Shown: one piece after another, positions 1-11,600 of the stretch
Layout: each line of letters starts with the position of its first letter
Numbering within the stretch: the first letter of the stretch is position 1
Assembly: GCA_018287875.1 (NCBI GenBank)
Contig: JAGVVL010000009.1
Span: forward strand, 868,001-932,000
DNA: 64,000 nucleotides
Reading direction: 5' to 3'
DNA from: Nigrospora sphaerica
Lineage: Eukaryota > Ascomycota > Sordariomycetes > Amphisphaeriales > Apiosporaceae
Notes under the pieces: model-generated
What the model saw: the letters and a program-made list of their open reading frames with translations, nothing else
Told to the model about the DNA's origin: nothing
Database searches by the model: none
Made by a program: the position numbers and the translations under genes

Positions 1-323
1 TTTAGAATCATCACCCAGCATTACACCCCTGTTAATCCATCTGTTACCTTCAGCCAATCATCGGAAACCCAGTGTTCAGGGTAGGCAAGTCTTCAATTGA
101 CCTATAAACACTTCCTATCCCTGAAAATACAAGCTCTACGTACCATATTACTTAGGTATTACGTTGGTTGGATTGACCAGATCGACACCTTCCCGAGTAT
201 GTAATGACCAACTCTCCCTCGGCCCCAAATCCCCCTGCCCCGTTACCTCCGCGGGCGTGATACCGTGTCCTCTCCTCTTACTCCCCGGAGGCAGGAACAA
301 TGCGGAAACCAGAACCACGTGCA

Positions 324-638
324 TCACGGCTGGCAGGCAGCGAACCTCCTGTCGCCTTCGGCGTCGGCGTCGGTGTACTTGAAGATGGGTATCGCCTTCT
401 CGGCCGGCGGCAGTGCCTGCGGGTGCTCCGGCTCCGGGTCCTCGTCCTCGTCCTCGTCCGCCGCATCCCAGACGATGAACAGGACGTACGCGAGAGTCAT
501 GAATATGGCGAGCGGGATGAAGACAAGCAGCGAGAGCGCAATATGATGGCCCGAAACTTCCACACCCATCACGCGCAGCACGATCGCGTCGTTGTAGTCG
601 GCCGCCCCGCGGCCGCTCGCCGGGAATGGCGCATCCAT
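324..638 (-). CDS. Small single-pass membrane protein, unknown function
   Basis: This is an intronless 104-residue frame with an ATG at 638. A hydrophilic N-terminus of about 30 residues is followed by one strong hydrophobic segment (roughly residues 33-56, rich in Leu, Ile, Val and Phe). A very acidic stretch (alternating Asp/Glu, about residues 60-68) and a Pro-rich tail follow. That layout suggests a single-pass protein of an internal membrane or the plasma membrane with an acidic soluble tail. I do not recognise the family. The frame carries biased GC-rich codons although the neighbouring DNA is AT-rich, which supports it being real. A 3' exon beyond a missed intron cannot be excluded. 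Confidence 0.5.
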   Translation of the reverse strand: MDAPFPASGRGAADYNDAIVLRVMGVEVSGHHIALSLLVFIPLAIFMTLAYVLFIVWDAADEDEDEDPEPEHPQALPPAEKAIPIFKYTDADAEGDRRFAACQP

Positions 639-1789
639 GGGGGGTTTCTTTTTCTGCGAAGAGGGGTCGACGAAGCGGAAAACCCCTGTGGACGCGGAGT
701 GGATGGCGGGAAGACGGTGATGTCGCTGCGCGGGGGCCTTGGTGGATTTGCTTGCGTCCCAGTAGTTTCGATGTGGCCGTAGGGCGACGATGTCTTGAAT
801 TGCGACTTGCTCGGTCTCTGATGGGATTTATGATAGGGGTTATTTTCGCAGGAAGGCTCGTAGATTTGGGGGCACCAGTGAAGTAACAGGTATGTTAGAG
901 GTTGAAGTGAATTCTTCTGTCCTTTCTCGATTGTTCTCAAGGCCACTAGATCCTTATATAGCTATCGAGTCCTCGCCTCCTCGCTGGAGCCCCACTATTA
1001 TTTCGTTAGGTGTCGAGTGTGCTTAATCCTTCCCTCATCCTTCGTCATGGGCTTGAGCCTGCTGATCCTAGCGAGTCCTTTCCTTGAGGAACACCAGGGA
1101 TGAAACCAGCCTCCATGTCGGCCAGGGGCTACCAAAGCAGCGTGCTCTCCCAAATACCTCGAAATCATCTTTACGCCGGTTTTTGGCCCCTGCCGGCTGA
1201 GCTGGCCCCAAGGCTAGCGAATAGTATTGAGGCTTATCTAAATATCAATGTGTGTGTGCACATTAAGATTTGCGGTCTTGCCCCCCCAAGTTCGTTTGGA
1301 GGGCAAGGCAACCATGTAAATTGTCGAGTACGTGCCCGAGCCCCATGGTCATTGGTTATGCCCAACTCTACGTCGGAGACACCTGCGGCTGCGACCGCCC
1401 GCCTTGTGCAACCATGCAAAATTCTAATACACGGCATCACTATGCACTTCCGTGCACTAGTTGGGCCTACGTAATGGTATATAGGATGGCCATGTTCGCT
1501 GACATCCTTCATATTAAGACGGCGCCTATATAAGTTAAAAGTTATACTTAACGCTATATTTAAAAAAATGGAAACCACCACCGCACACGTTATATACATA
1601 TATATGATTCGGGTATTTAGTATATAATTCTCTATAAGATGGCTCAAATCTTTAAACGTATAAGCTTTATTTAATTAAAGTAGCTAAATGATAAAAACGT
1701 ATACTAGAAGAGCATGTATGACCTTGTATAGTCCGTTTTCATCTACCCGCTCGTTCCCCCTATTTAGAACCGTACTGGGACCTGGTGAC
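639..1789. other. Intergenic stretch turning AT-rich
   Basis: The first 400 bases have ordinary composition and could be the 5' region of the small membrane-protein gene. From about 1480 to 1720 the DNA is AT-rich with many TA dinucleotides (for example a TATATACATATATATG stretch near 1595). I see no convincing gene. A short palindrome-like TACTTAGGTAT lies near 149, upstream of this stretch, and related motifs recur elsewhere in the window. Confidence 0.5.
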
Positions 1790-2573
1790 TTATTGTTGAC
1801 CGTGGTAGTGTACTGTGTAGGCCATGTCATCCAGAGCGGTTGCACCCAATATGTTCGGGAGGAGTTGATACTCGGAAGAAAAAGTGGCTGTATCCAAGTT
1901 CTTGAAATCGGTGAGATTGTATTTCTCCATGCTTGGGTTCAGCGCGGTAGGATTCTGGCGGTATTCGAACTTTTGCTCAGCCACAAGTATGGTGGCTCGG
2001 TAGCCTCTGACTGTAATATTGCATCCCAGGGGAACAGATAACGCCGTCTGCTTAGAAGCGGCTTCGCAACCCCCATAGAATGACTCGAAGTCAAAGCTGT
2101 GGGCTGCAGACCCATGATACAGTGTCGTCATCTTGGGGCTTGGTGTGAGCATAGAGTAGACCACAACATTGGGACTGCTGTGGGGCTTCACTCCAAGGGT
2201 GTCCGTGCCCATAACACCAGCTTGAACCAGTACTATCACCAGGTCAGCTTAGCTACACAACAAAGTCTTGTATAGTCGACATACGTAGGTCAAATTTCAG
2301 CCCGTTGTACGGTCCTGTCGATTGATCTGGTACTAGGGGCAGAGAATCGAGGTCATCGAAGCTCGACAGGTACGGAACTTCGGGGCTTGATATTTGTGGT
2401 GACGGAGACGGGCCCAAGTTTTCAGGAGTTTGGGATGGCTGCGATGGGGCCAAGTAGCCAGGAGTTTGGGATGGCTGCGATGGGGCCAAGTAGCCAGGAG
2501 TGTGGTATGACCGCGATCCAGCGAGGCTGGAACCCACGAGGCCGGCATATGACGCAATGGTAGAAGCGCGCAT
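1790..2573 (-). CDS. Putative secreted protein with N-terminal 12-residue repeats (two exons)
   Basis: Exons are 2573-2285 and 2232-1790, joined over a 52-nt intron with a GTATGT donor, a GCTGAC branch site and a GATAG acceptor. The protein has about 243 residues. The N-terminus has a short weakly hydrophobic segment that could be a signal peptide. Next comes a Pro/Ser/Gln region with tandem copies of the unit PSQPSQTPGYLA, then a conserved-looking domain with the motifs PYNGL, GVKPHSSPN, SFDFESFYGGC and VPLGCNITVRGY. From memory this pattern belongs to a recurrent family of small secreted proteins in Sordariomycetes with no assigned biochemical function. The join gives a continuous reading across the domain (D-L-L-L-V-Q-A-G), which supports the intron. 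The gene sits in AT-rich, RIP-like DNA but keeps its frame. Confidence 0.6.
2423..2505. repeat. 36-bp in-gene tandem repeat
   Basis: Two identical 36-bp units start at 2423 and 2459. A third, diverged partial unit starts at 2495. The repeat encodes the 12-residue Pro/Ser/Gln unit of the secreted protein on the minus strand. The period is a multiple of three, so copy number can change without breaking the frame. Confidence 0.85.
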
Positions 2574-2689
2574 GTTGATTATGAGAGATGTGGCAGAGGA
2601 TTCAATGGATCGCGCGTAGTCAGCAGTGAGGAGAGCGAAGAAGGCGTGGAATTTAAAATGAGGAATAAGAGGGTGCAACATAACGGCAG

Positions 2690-4540
2690 CAGAAAGAGTA
2701 AATATATCGTGTGTTTATGTCTTCCCAGCCCCAGGATTTATGATACTAAACGACTATACACTGGGTCTTGTCTCCGATCCTGGGGCTAAATCTAAGTCAC
2801 TGTGACCGGGCTTTCTTCTGTGTCTTAGATCAGACGGTGACTATCCTAGTAATATCTTATGAGTTGAGAATTGAAAGCTTAAATACTTATGTAACTGTAT
2901 CATATACCGATGTGTTTGATGGATATAAACAGATACGGTTAGCTAGAACACATCTGAGACATAACGGTATCCGTCTTAAGCATTGACCTGCTCGTAATCT
3001 CTAGCTGATTAAGAACGTCTTGGATACGGTCCGTTCCGTAACCGGTAAAGCCGTTTCAACATTGTTTAAGACAATGTTCCACATAATTACCTTGGTGTAA
3101 GTCCACGGCCCCATATTGGGGTTTAAAAGAGGCCTGTGTTCTCCTAAGCTTTCGCACAGCAGAAAATGAACGATCTAGGTATGTTGTGTTATAAATTTAA
3201 CTCGACGCCACTGGCTACCTCCCCGGATATGGAGTGCTCGCGTCTCTAAGGAGCTTATCGGGTCAACCATACACGACTGTCCATATCGGGGAGCGTCGCC
3301 TGTAAGACGATTGAAGTATGGACTTTTGCATAGGTTTGATGCCAAACGGATGTATGGGGAATCTTTTCTGACAATGAATTGTCTATCCAGGGGAAGCCAA
3401 TACGTAAATGGAGGCATAACCGTTTTGGGTGACAATACAAGTAAACAAGAAGGGTGCCTTCCAAACTATTAGAATGGAAAACAGGGGGGACATTAATACT
3501 CTCTGCCCTCTTAGGGAGCACCCTGGTTAGGTCAGAAGAGAAAACCTGTCAACGGCAAGCTCACACACTGCCACGTGAGTCCGCCCAGGACTTCATGTAT
3601 CAGTTGACGCCGGCGATGGCGACAATGGCTTCATAGTCTTAGCAAGCCTGATACCAAAGCAGGAGACGGATTCCCTCGAACCGCCAAGGCGTCTTGAGCC
3701 GGCAAGCTGATGCAGGGTGGAGCTCAACAGTGGGTTGGATCGATACCTCCGTGGCACGCCTGGTAGGTCAGAGGGACCTAGTACTAAGGAAGAACCATGA
3801 CCAGGATCGCCCCTCGGTGCCGTGCCACCAAACAACGGGATCCCGCGCTTGCCAAATTCGGCCTCCAGAATACCGCATTCTCTCGTTAACCTGTAAATGT
3901 GGTCCCGCGGGACCGATATCTGGTAAGATTCTCGCACTATCTCTTCGTAACTCAAGTACATCGGATGAGAATGGGCGACCCAAGCTACTCATTATTACCT
4001 AGGATACATATTGTACGTAATGCTTCTTCTAGGAGTGTTAATAATGTAGTCATTATTGATAAATCTTCGCACTATGAAAAAGTGAAGTATTTAATATCTC
4101 CTATGCGAAGCTTTATAGATTTACATTTCATATAAGCTTATCAAGCACGTGGAGATAAATTACATTAGAATGCTATGTATCCCATGAATCCAAGAATTGC
4201 GATTCTATATCTTGTTAGGTAAAAGCGGTGCGGGGTTTTAGCTAAATCTCGAGCAACCGGCGAGGCTACATTCGCAATCGTGGTATAGCGGTGCGCCCCC
4301 CATAGGTGCCTCCGGAGGACCTCTAAGGAGACGCCCCTCGCATAAAGGGGGGAAATAAATGTCCACGTATACGTTCTAACTTGTCTTACCCGTCTCGTGT
4401 GCTATCTTCTGCGCTATATGGTGTGCGGTTCTAAACCCGAAGGCTTCGCCTTCTGATATCTATATATTAATCCAGAGCGAGTCTCGGCGCGGCTTCAGTA
4501 ATTTCAACATTCCTTTCGGGGTACCAAACAAGTCGGGCTT
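2690..4540. other. AT-rich, RIP-like decayed DNA, no intact gene
   Basis: TA-rich blocks (about 2690-3110 and 3990-4250) alternate with blocks of normal composition (about 3180-3960). Reading frames are short and interrupted on both strands. From about 4200 to 4470 there are small GC-rich hairpins in AT-rich DNA, such as CCTCCGGAGG near 4309 and GAAGGCTTCGCCTTC near 4439. That style resembles fungal mitochondrial DNA. I see no complete transposase, reverse transcriptase or long terminal repeat. The likely reading is a graveyard of repeats, possibly with inserted organellar DNA. Confidence 0.45.
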
Positions 4541-4549
4541 TACCGGGCT

Positions 4550-5140
4550 TCATGGGATTCCTTCGCGTTCAATTATAAATGCTAGATTCCGGGCGCCTGG
4601 AACAATCCCTTCACCTTTGTCCCAGATTAATAGGTGGAAGCGACACATCAGGATCAATTGGAAAAGAAAAAAAAAGGCGCAAGGAGAGCATTGCATCGTG
4701 AGACTTTCCGTTCCGGACCATCCTGGTGACGAGGGCTTGCATTCCGCTCTTAGGGTTACAGCAGAATGAAGAATAGCCCAAGCCAAACGCTCTATCTCTT
4801 TTGCTGTCTCAATCTTAGCCGCTGGGAACTTCTCTTCATGCACAGGGGAAGTTTCTTTTTCATCGGTGCCCGGTGCTGCATGAAGGTTGGAATGTGCTTC
4901 TTACGCTTCAATATAGTTTCCAATGGTAGCGATAGTTACCGTTCCAGAATGACGCGCGGCCTCGGCAAGGCATTTTTTCCTCTGGACCAGAAAGTCTTCT
5001 CCAAGCTGGGCTTGGACTGGCGCTCGTCCACAGCCGACAAAACGGTGTGCCGGCAATTTGTCGTCCGCATATGCAAGTACAAGAGCCCGATACGCGGTAT
5101 CCCGTGGATTCAATAGACACAGCGATGGGGCTTTTCTCAT
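4550..5140 (-). pseudogene. Interrupted coding remnant, family unknown
   Basis: On the minus strand one frame stays open from 5140 down to about 4550 apart from a single TAA at 4901-4903. The surrounding residues look like real protein: charged and helical, with motifs such as FLVQRKKCLAEAARHSG before the stop and KIETAKEIERLAWAILH after it. A CAA-to-TAA change, the typical RIP transition, would explain the stop. I do not recognise the family. It may be a fragment of a mobile-element or regulatory protein. Support is composition and frame continuity only. Confidence 0.25.
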
Positions 5141-5152
5141 GCCACATTATCA

Positions 5153-7452
5153 ATGGAATCCATCAAGAGAAAGATATGGAGCTTGCGGTATCAGCAAGTG
5201 CAGCGGGCTGAGGATGCTTTGGAGATGCCCCCTGTGCCCGCCTACACCGACGACCCGCATGAGGCGGGGGAATACCAAAGCCTCGAGGGTTATGGCGATA
5301 TGAAGGAGCTCCATCCACTCGGCGACCGGAGGACCAAGGCGGCGTTGCTCCTTTCCCTTCTGCTAGTAGGCGGTGTTTTCGTTTACCGGCTGGCTGCACC
5401 TTGGCTTCTCGTCTTTGCCGGACCACCCATCAGGGGCGCAGGCCGATTCACCTTTGATGCCCACATAGAGACCCCCAATAATCTCCTTGACTCGGACAAC
5501 CCGGCAAAGTGGATAGACTGGCACAAGTACGGACACGACGGTGAAACTGACAAGTGGAGCGACTGGAAGAAGCCACCGCCCGCGGCGCACGGGAAAGCGG
5601 CCAAGCCGCTTCCGGAAACCGAATGGCAGCCCCGCCCGGCGCCTCCCGAGCCGGCCATGGTTGCGTCCGCCGAGGCGGTAGAGGCGGGCGGCGCCGACGA
5701 CGGCCGGTACCTCCTGGCGGCCGGGTGGGATCGCGGGGCAGCGCCGACGGTGCGCACGTTCGACTGGACGATCCGCGAGGGGCGGATCGCGGGAGTGGCG
5801 GACTCGGGGCCGGTGCTGCTCATCAACGACGAGTACCCGGGCCCGCTCATCGAGTGCAACGCGGGCGACACGCTGCGGATCCGCGTGCGCAACGACGCTG
5901 CGGGGCCCAACGCGGCCGTGGCGCTGCACTGGCACGGGCTGCGGCTGCGCGGGGGCCAGAACGGGCTCGACGGCGTGGCCGGGGTGACGCAGTGCGCGCA
6001 GAAGCCCGACGGCGGGGCGGCCGTCGTCACGTACGAGGTGCGCGTCGGGGTTGAGGACGCCGGCACGCACTACTACCACGCGACGACGGGGCCGGCGCAC
6101 CTCCGCGGGCTCGTGGGGCCCCTCGTGGTTCACGGCCGCGGCAACGGCACTGGCGCCGTCCCACGCGTCGATGGCATCGACCGCGTTATTGTCCTGTCCG
6201 ACTACTACGGCGCCGACGTCGCCGCGCGCCGTGCCGCTTACCTCGGCCCCGTCCCCCGCTACGCAGAGCCCGTGCCCGACGGCGCCCTGCTCAACGGCCA
6301 CGCCGATGGCCTCTGGAGTGTCCACCTCCACGAAGGCCGTGCCCACCGCCTGCGCCTCGTCAACGCCGCCATGTTCGCCAGCTTCGAGTTCGAGATCGAC
6401 CGCCACGCCTTGGAGGTGCTCGAGATGGACGGTGCCGAGGTTGATGATGTGAGCCGCTTTGTTTTTGACTTTTCGTATGTATCTTCGGGGGAGAAGAGAA
6501 GGCTGACGGGACGCAGCCCCATCCGTTCAACAGCCGCTCTATCACCATCGCCCCGGGCCAGCGCATCAGCGTTGCCGCGAAGCTGCAGAGCTTGGATTTC
6601 AACGTCGACCCGGACCTGGGCCGCAGCACCGTCTGGCTGCGGGCGCGCATCCAGACGGACCCCTTCAAGGCCGACCACGCCCACCTGCGGACCGAGATCC
6701 GCGCCGTCGTGCCCACCGCCATGTCGGGCGGCGACCTGATCCCGCTGACGCGGCCGTGCGCCCACTACGGCGGCGCCGCCTGCGTGCGCGCCAATGCGTC
6801 CGAGTTGCTCCCGCGTCGCGCCGCCGACTCGACCGCCGGCGGGGAGGAGACGCCCATGCCGGCGGCCGCCGAATTCGAGGTGCCGCTTCTGGCGCACTTC
6901 GTCACCCTCGCGGCCCCCGCCAGCGCCGGGCCGGGCCTGCACGTTCACCGCGGCTACCTCAACGACTCGTCCGGCACCTACACGGCCCTCGCGGCGCCGC
7001 CGACGGTGCTGGAGACGCTTGCGCGGCTGGGACGTGAGGGCAGCCTCGCTGGTGCCGTGGGCACGCTCGACGCCGCCACCGCCACCGCCGGCTCCCTGCT
7101 CGTGTACTACACGCGGGCGCCGGGCCGCGTCGTCGACCTCGTGTTGACCAACCACGACCGCGATGCCCACCCCTTCTACTTGCACGGGCACAAGTTCTGG
7201 GTCGCAGCCGCGGGCGCCGACCCTTACGCGCCCGGCTCCGGCGCCGTCTTCGCGCGCCCGCTCCGCCGCGACACCGTGCTCGTGCCCGCCGGCGCCTGGG
7301 TCCGCCTCCGCCTCCTCCTCGACAACCCCGGCGTCTGGCCCTTCCACTGCACCGTCGAGTGGCACAAGGAGGCCGGCCTCACCATGCTGTTCGCCGTCGG
7401 CGTTGACGAGCTCGCCCGTGTGCTGGAGAAGACCCATCTGTCGACGTGCTGA
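5153..7452 (+). CDS. Membrane-anchored multicopper-oxidase-like protein with altered copper ligands
   Basis: Exons are 5153-6448 and 6517-7452, with a 68-nt intron (GTGAGC donor, GCTGAC branch site, GCAG acceptor). The protein has 743 residues. Residues 1-60 are hydrophilic, a transmembrane helix spans about 63-88, and three cupredoxin-like domains follow, so it is a type II membrane protein with an outside catalytic part. Motif 1 is intact (H259-W-H261-G). Motif 2 reads HYYHAT (H309, A310, T311) instead of the usual HSH. Motif 3 is HPFYLHGH (650-657), with Tyr653 in place of His. Motif 4 is HCTVEWH (709-715), with Thr711 in place of His. The type 1 site (H650, C710, H715) is complete, while three of eight type 2/3 ligands are replaced. 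Normal oxygen reduction to water is therefore doubtful. It could be an electron-transfer, copper-binding or scaffold protein. No iron-permease partner lies nearby. Confidence 0.8.
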
Positions 7453-8678
7453 GGCTGGGTTAAGCGTAGGAGGGAACTGAGCGTGGAGGCGAACGTTCGC
7501 CGTGGGGGCGCGTTGTTGGAGGAATCCTTGACTTTTGATTACTAGCGCACCGCTTTTCTTTCTGACCGCAATGATTATCGTTAGATGGTTGTCGCTCAAC
7601 GGCCTCTATGAAAATTAATTTACTTTCAGCATTTGCAAGCCCCCAACTGCTGCAATCACCGCGTTCAGATTTCTTCTCCGTCGTTTTTGCCAATATGGCG
7701 CTTACGGATAATGCTTCAGACTCCAGTTCGCAGTCTGATCAGCCGTCCGGCGACCGTGCCGACTAGAGCGTTTCTTCTGTTGGCCTGCTCTCTGGCTCCG
7801 CCGCCGCCTCCGCCTCTCACTCTATTTCTGCTTCGCTAATGCCCAGCAGCGAGTCCGTCGATTGGCTCCCCAGTTCGTTTGTTCGTGCATTGCCATCAGT
7901 CGTATTCTGGCGAGCGTGGAGATATCATTGGGCGCCAACGGGCGGCGGACTGCGCATCCCACCCTCCTCAATGAGATAAAAGCAAGAAAACCACCTGCAG
8001 GTAGCCAGCCAGCAGATGTCGGTTTTTGCTCCGCACACCCTCTGATATTCCCCTGTAGCCAATGCACAGCCTCGGTAAGTACTTAGGTACTAAGCCTTTC
8101 AGCCTGAAGCAAATCAACCCAGCGGTGAGCGGCAAAGCACTCCATCGCTTCTATAGCAATGAAAACAGACGGTTGCTTGTCCCTTACGAATGCCATCGAA
8201 TGTATCCCATACACATTATATCACGAGACAACACGCAAGTTCTTTCTGCTGGGGTAAAGCTATGAGAGGGCTACCTCAACACTCTGAAATCGCGTACTAC
8301 CACCATCTGCAGTTATGTACGCAGTTCCATGCACAGCCTTATGCAGGCGACCAGCTAAACAAAGCAGAATCAGCCGGCGCGGGCAAAATCTGGCACCCAA
8401 TAAACAGCCACCTGTGCTGATTTTATCCCTAAATCTTTGTCGTTTCGCCGTGCTGGCTTTCCTCCTTCCTCTCCATTCACGCACGCAAACCAATACGTGA
8501 AGCCATCAGCGTCATTTCCCGCAACGCCTACGCCTGTCAGTCATAATCCCCCCTTACCACCACCATCTTCCCATTATACGTTCTTGCCTCCTCTGTTTGT
8601 CGGCACATCGAGTCCACTTTCCGATTCTGGCTTGATGCTGTCACCTTAGCAACCTTTAAGCTTGCATTCCACCTCATC
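7453..8678. other. Intergenic region, no gene seen
   Basis: Only short, poorly conserved-looking frames occur here. A near-palindrome GTACTTAGGTAC lies at 8079-8090. The last 200 bases before 8679 are pyrimidine-rich, as expected for a fungal promoter and 5' leader. Confidence 0.5.
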
Positions 8679-11600
8679 ATGGACTTTCGTTTTGGGCCTC
8701 TCAGCCTTGATCAACCCTTCGTCAGGATAATGCGACTGAAGGCGGGGGAAGAGGTAGACCCAATTGAAGGGGAACAAATCCGGATGTCGTTCGACGCGGA
8801 AGGGGTCCCAAATTACGAAGCTGTCTCCTATGTATGTGACGCGTCTGGCCCAGCGGAGATCATTTCATCGAACGGCAACCCATTCACTGTATCATATCGC
8901 CTGGCTGCCATTCTCCGCGACCTACGAGACAAAAGCTACGACCGTCTACTATGGATCCACGCAATCTGTATCGATCCCAACAACCATGACGAGTGTGCCC
9001 ATCAAGTCCAGATGATACCCCAAATCTACAGAAGCGCCGAGAGAGTTGTTTGCTGGCTGTGTCCGTTAACTAAGGAAATCCAAATTCTCATGACTTCACT
9101 AGAAGATTTACAACTTCACCTTCGGGGTACTCGTTGGCCTCCCCGGGATCCAAGATATCGAACTGCATGGAAGCAAGTTCAGGAGCACCACCCCACAAAC
9201 CGAGACGTTCAGAGGCAAGCCTTGCAAAATATCCTCGACCAACCGTGGTTTTACAAGCCCGGGGTTCTCCAGGAAGTTGACGATGCACGAGCCGCCCTGG
9301 TTTACTGTGGCCGCAAAGCTGTTTCTGATCGGATCTTCGTCTGTGCCCCAATACTTCTGGAGGTTAAGCCCCCAACGTGCGCGCAAATGATTCTAGAGGC
9401 AATGCCGGGATTCTCGAGGCATACACACTGGTGGAGAAAGGGCCAAGATCTGTACTCACGCTTGCTTCAATTCTCTGACGCCAGTGCAGATTTGGAGCAT
9501 GACAAGATCTATGGACTCCTTGGTTTGAAAACCAGCCCAGCCGGCCCTGAAACCGACGACTCAAAACCCATTGGAGACGCCATCAACAATACAATTGCAC
9601 TAGTCTGTGGTTGCAGTATTGAGGACCTTCATGACGTCCACTACAATGGCATCAATGAGTTCACCAGGGACTTGGGAGAACTCCATAACAAAGTCCTTAT
9701 TCGCCTCCTCGGATCCGCTAGTGCTGATGTTGCTGGGTTCTTCAGGCGCAACCGGGGATATATCTACTTCACCGACGAGCTCATTGAAGCGATAACAAGC
9801 AGTTCGATCCACGGGGAAACGGCAATGCGTTACGCACTTCTTTACTGGCCTATCTCTGATGGAGCGACTGCGCACAGTGTTCCAAAGTCCGTCTTGGATG
9901 CAGCGGCAAGAAACGGACACAGCGCTATTGTGCGGCTACTTCTAGAAAGCAACATGGACTGGAAGCATGAGACTTCAGCTTTACGGACGTCTCTTCAAGA
10001 GGGAACGACAAAGGGACAGCAGGAGATCGTTCAGATGCTATTGAACTGGGAACAGACCAACCGAGAATTTGACCAAGAGAAAGGCGTCGTAAGTCATCAT
10101 CCTCATTATGCCATAGTTCGTTTATAGGAATTCTCAGCTTACTGTATTAACCAGGACATGGATACCATTGGGTTGGCCAGTGAAACCGATAAGAAGGTGA
10201 GTGGATTACTTTTGGTGCTGGCCAACTCACTAACAATATTAAGGACGTGCAGAGCTTCGCAACTTCCAATTCTTCGCTGCACCTGAGGAATGCTGGAAGT
10301 GGTATAACGGACGTAAGTGCCGCCAAGGAGAATGGACAACTGACTTACTGATTGTTCAGATAAATCCCTACGATGGGAACCAGACTCCCGACCCCACAAG
10401 GAAGGACGCCAATTACCCCTATTCCCGAGCCAGCAGCATTGCAGGTTTCCAGGATTATTATGTCGATACCCTGGTGACTGAAATCCGACAAGATATCTCG
10501 TCTTCAGATTGTGCTTTGATTGAAGACCAGTTCCCGGCCATTCTTGAAGAATTCGCCCTACGATTGGGAAACCATGGAGAAAGCTCCATTTTCCGAAACA
10601 TGATGCATATTGTTCATAGAAAGCGCAGGTATGCAACCGATTTTGCTCTCTGATGGTTATTTTTACCATTGAATGCTGATTTGGCTTTCCGCAGGACTAT
10701 CACAAGTCGAGTCTGTGGCCATGACGGCAAAGATAATGAGAGTGAAGACGAAAGTGGCGAAGACAATCACACTTCCTCTGTTCAGGGAGGTTACTACACC
10801 AGCCAAGAAAACATCAGCAATTGGCAAAACAAACTGCCACTGAACCTGGATTCGGATCTTCTCCCGACAGAAGAAGAGGATCAGTCACCAATACCCTCCG
10901 ACGACATGGAAGATGAACTACAACAACACCACGGGAGCCTACGGGAGTCCGAGGCTTACTCATGGCTAGTTTGCACGGCTCGGCGTAAAATTCTCATGAA
11001 CGGAACCGACCCAGGCATCATGGAGACCCACGGGGTTTCGATACTGGAGTCGTTGCGCAAGAACACCCCTGAAAGCTACCAAAAACTAAGCAGACGAAGG
11101 AAGCCGAACCAGTATTCCCTCCGCTTTACGCTTCAATGGAATATGGATGTTTTCATGGGAAAACAACAGTACCCCGAAGGCCTTGCACGAGGTGCAATTG
11201 GACGGATCATTACCCTCACCGGCGACCACCCTAAGGTGTATGCAACATCGCTGAGGGATTATGTGACAGAAGTCTGGCCATCTACAGGACCGGATCTTGT
11301 TAGCCTCTTTGAAGACTTATGGGGGAACATTCAGGGTCCCCTCGAAAGTAAACAACACTTCCCCGTACCCTATTGCATTGTTGAAAGGTGGGAACGCTGA
11401 CAACTTCAAGGAGTACTAAGGGACAATACCACAATCAAGGTGCAATCCAAGGACAAGGCCACATATGTCGAGGCTACAGGTACATATTTTGGCCTAGCCG
11501 AGATTGCCCAACAAGTATTCTGGTTGTCATGCCAACCTCAGCCCCAAGGCTCTGACCCAGTGGAATCATTGGTCGCTATGATGCGTAATGAGCACTTTCT

